From Nepenthes gracilis (Eukaryota > Streptophyta > Magnoliopsida > Caryophyllales > Nepenthaceae), in assembly GCA_033239525.1 (NCBI GenBank), contig BSYO01000025.1, positions 62,001 through 126,000 of the forward strand: a stretch of 64,000 nt of DNA. The letters run 5' to 3'. Positions 61,620 to 64,000 of the stretch are shown one piece after another. Position numbers and translations under genes: made by a program. The stretch's first letter is position 1; the number at the start of each line of letters is the position of its first letter. The notes under the pieces are model-generated. The model ran no database searches. It was given only the letters and a program-made list of their open reading frames with translations, and was not told the origin of the DNA.

Positions 61620-62815
61620 ATAGCCAAGAGGGTAAAAAAGACAGCGGGTTGGTACACTATTATGGGCGGTCAATTGTACCGGCGAGGGTTCTCGACCCTT
61701 TACCTAAGGTGTCTCACTTCTGAGGAGGTAGAACACGCCCTCCAAGAATTACACCTCAGGATTTGTAGATCCCACATTGGGGAAAAGAACCTAACCTTCA
61801 AACTCATGAGCAGGGGTACTATTGGCCAACTATGAAATACGACACCATGGACTTTGAGCGCAAATATGAAAACTATCAAGTCCACGGCAACATGACTCAC
61901 TAACCCCACACCGAGCTCCGAGCACTGTAATCACCATGACGATTTGCCCAATGGGGGCTTGACATCCTCGAACCACTTCCAATGGTGATCGAACAAAGAA
62001 AATTCTTGACCGTTGGGATTGATTACTTTACCAAATGGGTTGAGGCGGTGCAACTAGCAAAGATTACAGAGCAGAATGCAACTGAATTTGTCTGACAGAA
62101 TATAGTGTGTAGGTTTGGGATTTCAGAGTGCATTGTGACTGATAATGGGACCCAATTCATTGGGAAGCAGTTCACTAAGTACTACACCAGCTTGAGGATC
62201 AAGTTGGTCCATACATCAGTCACATACTCGCAGAATAATGAGCAAGTGGAGGTCACAAACTGTACGATCTTACACGGACTCAAGACAAAGTTAAAGCACT
62301 CTGGGGGCTCATGGGTGCACAAGCTGCCATCCATCCTCTGGTTGTACTGAACAACTTTGAGTGAACCCATAAAAGAAACGCCATTCAACCTGTGTTATGG
62401 GGTAGAGGCAGTTATTCCAGTGCAGGTCAGGCTTCCAAGTCTCTAAGTAGAATGTTTCAGTTAGAGTGACAACAGTCAAAGACTTTGAGAGAGTTTCGAT
62501 ATACTCAAGGAAGTCCGAGATCAAGAGAGGCTGAGGATAGCGGCATACTAATAAAGGGTTGTCCGATATTACAATAAGAAGGTGAAGGCACGACAGTTTG
62601 GGGGAGGGGACCAAGTACTGAGAAGCATAGAGGCCACGGGCAAAAACACCGGCTGGAATAAACTCTCCCTAAATTGGGAAGAGCCATTCCTGGTTTCTGT
62701 TATCCTTTGAAATGGGGCCTAAAGTTGCTCACTCAGGAAGGCAGGCTGGTCCCTCAGACATGGAATGCCGCACACCTCAAAAAGTATTATCAGTAAATAT
62801 ACAAATGGCCAGGTA
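61620..62815 (+). pseudogene. Tat copy I integrase
   Basis: Starts AGWYTIMGGQLYRRGFSTLY, then SEEVEHALQELHLRICRSHI. The core has TVGIDYFTKWVEAV, CIVTDNGTQFIGKQF and QNNEQVEVTNCTILHGL with D, D and E present. The tail carries YYNKKVKARQFGGGDQVLRS-like sequence and MPHTSKSIISKYTNGQ. About 30 bp present in F (GTLLDDADTAKR) are missing at 61,620. Stops at 62,093 and 62,347 and a shift near 61,820 inactivate it. Confidence 0.87.
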
Positions 62816-63373
62816 AGGCGAAACGTATCATTTGATGTGTTTGTAACACGTTTCATTGATGTAATAAAATTTCCTGTCTTTTATTTTTTGTCTTACATAT
62901 TATTGAATGTTGCATGTCATCTCATTGACTCACAAGACCTAGACTACCCCTAAATCAAGTGAAAGAAACCCTTTCACTTTTCCTAAAACTCGGTAATGTC
63001 CGAGCGGCCCAAGAGGTCCTATCAAAAAACTTAGCCATATCTGAGCGGCCCAAGAGGTCGGATTAAAACTTGGCCATGGTGCCAAACAACCCTAGAAGTT
63101 GAACTTGAAACTTAGGGGGCATAAAGCAACAAGCATGCAGCGACTCTAAAGATAGCATCTTCAGTCTAAGATGGTCAAAAGATTCGAACGTTAAGTCGAT
63201 AAAAGACTAAGTCTCTTTAAAAGGCACGTCATAAAAGAACCAAGTACTCGAACAGTCCGAGTAAGGAAAACAATCTGTTTGCACTAAAAAGATATGAATT
63301 TTATTCACATAAAGGGTTTGTGTACAGCAGAGTACATAATGAAAAAAAGAGTGTGTGTGTACAACAAAACACA
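62816..63373. other. Tat copy I spacer between pol and accessory ORF
   Basis: Counterpart of 53,266-53,837 in copy F. It includes the same 40-bp repeats (62,987-63,085) and the fragment gtttgtgtacagcagagtac. No coding seen on either strand. Confidence 0.6.
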
Positions 63374-64000
63374 TTAGGGGGTAGGAGGTCTCGGCCACTC
63401 CAATGATCCCAGATGACTAGAGGACTCTGGCCAGTTGGACGACCTCGATTGAGAAGACTCAGAAGATCTCCAACGTGGTGGTAGACCAACCAAGTCATTC
63501 CTACATTGGGCGCTCAAGTTCCTCGTGTCAAAGAGAGCAGTGGGAAATTCCGGGACCAAAAGCTTCATGATATTGCTGCACATCTTCACAACCTCCCAAT
63601 ACTTGTGCTCCAGAGCTGGGCCAATGTCCTTGGGCTTCATTGAGGTCCTGAGTTCTTATTCCAACAAGAGATTTCGTCCATGGAGCACAACATGCATTCT
63701 CTCTTGTTCCTTCAGTTTGTGTTCAAGCATAGAGTTGTATCTCTCGGTTTCGGCAAGCTTGGACTCTAATCTTTGGACACGTTCCCCTAGGACCCTGGAA
63801 GCTTCTAGCTCCGCGTAAACATGGGCGACCTCGCTGGTAATTCAGCCAAGGCCACCTACCATGTCCTGAAGCTGCAAAAGCAAAACAAGTCTTGCAAGTA
63901 TAGATAAAATAAGACAAAATCAAAAAGTGATAGGTAAGTACCTTGGTCACAACGAAACTTCTTGAGGTGCTCTCCCCCATGGGAGCCTCTGGCTCCTTGG
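63374..64000 (-). pseudogene. Antisense accessory ORF of Tat copy I, 3' part
   Basis: Runs off the window at 64,000. From the edge it reads MGESTSRSFVVTK, then an intron (63,872-63,941), then LQDMVGG, a coiled coil (LEASRVLGERVQRLESKLAE, MLEHKLKEQERMHVVLHGRN) and the tail SSESSQSRSSNWPESSSHLG ending PRPPTP. Two in-frame stops occur (about 63,842 and 63,659), at least one likely from a CAA/CAG to TAA change. The C-terminal Ser-rich tail is well conserved with copy F. Confidence 0.78.
63872..63941 (-). other. GT-AG intron in the I accessory ORF
   Basis: On minus: exon ...TGACCAAG, donor GTACTTACC, acceptor TTTTGCTTTTGCAG, exon CTTCAGGACATGG. Length is 70 nt, not a multiple of three. Removing it joins the acidic frame (...SFVVTK) to the coiled-coil frame (LQDMVGG...) with no stop at the junction. 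The sequence is AT-rich (U-rich on the transcript), as plant introns are. Confidence 0.8.

Overview
This window is repeat-rich heterochromatin-like DNA from a flowering plant. I found no host gene, rRNA or tRNA gene. Nearly everything recognisable is LTR-retrotransposon sequence: Ty1/copia, chromodomain-type Ty3/gypsy and Tat-type Ty3/gypsy. It is broken by stop codons, frameshifts and nested insertions. The evidence for a plant is the Tat polyprotein order (RT, RNase H, a second RNase H, integrase), tRNA-iMet primer sites (TGGTATCAGAG), long LTRs of 2-2.7 kb and many transition mutations typical of methylated plant repeats. The species cannot be told from what is here.

Layout. (1) 1-1,665: a minus-strand gypsy-type LTR that truncates the next element. 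(2) 1,675-6,760: minus-strand Ty1/copia element with RT, integrase, protease, gag, primer-binding site and LTR. (3) 6,760-8,500: unassigned, with a 46-bp tandem repeat and a perfect hairpin. (4) 8,520-14,281: Tat element 'D', with pol on the minus strand and an antisense accessory ORF on the plus strand. Its integrase is split by a (TAA)n-filled MITE-like insertion. (5) 14,282-16,214: minus-strand LTR 'C'. (6) 16,215-46,450: a deep nest. Host element 'A' (chromovirus-like gypsy, plus) is interrupted by an LTR 'L' (which itself carries a minus-strand solo LTR with target-site duplication) and by element 'B' (21,638-44,462). B is in turn interrupted by 'E' in its 5' LTR (21,994-30,052) and by 'G' in its gag (31,783-41,047, perfect TGTTT target duplication). 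The end of A's integrase reappears at 44,463, 22.8 kb from where it broke off. (7) 46,970-64,000: two Tat copies, 'F' and 'I', head to tail, sharing the LTR at 56,565-57,323. Each has gag-pol on plus and an accessory ORF on minus. I runs off the window end.

The most interesting object is the antisense accessory ORF of the three Tat elements. It has a domain resembling the 'putative gypsy type transposon' family (Pfam PF04195), then a Lys/Arg-rich patch, an acidic stretch and a C-terminal coiled coil. In copy I a 70-nt GT-AG intron joins the acidic and coiled-coil frames. In copy F the donor is mutated to AT. No element here looks capable of autonomous transposition; G looks the youngest and A among the oldest. 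Family names come from recognising conserved motifs by eye, not from a database search.
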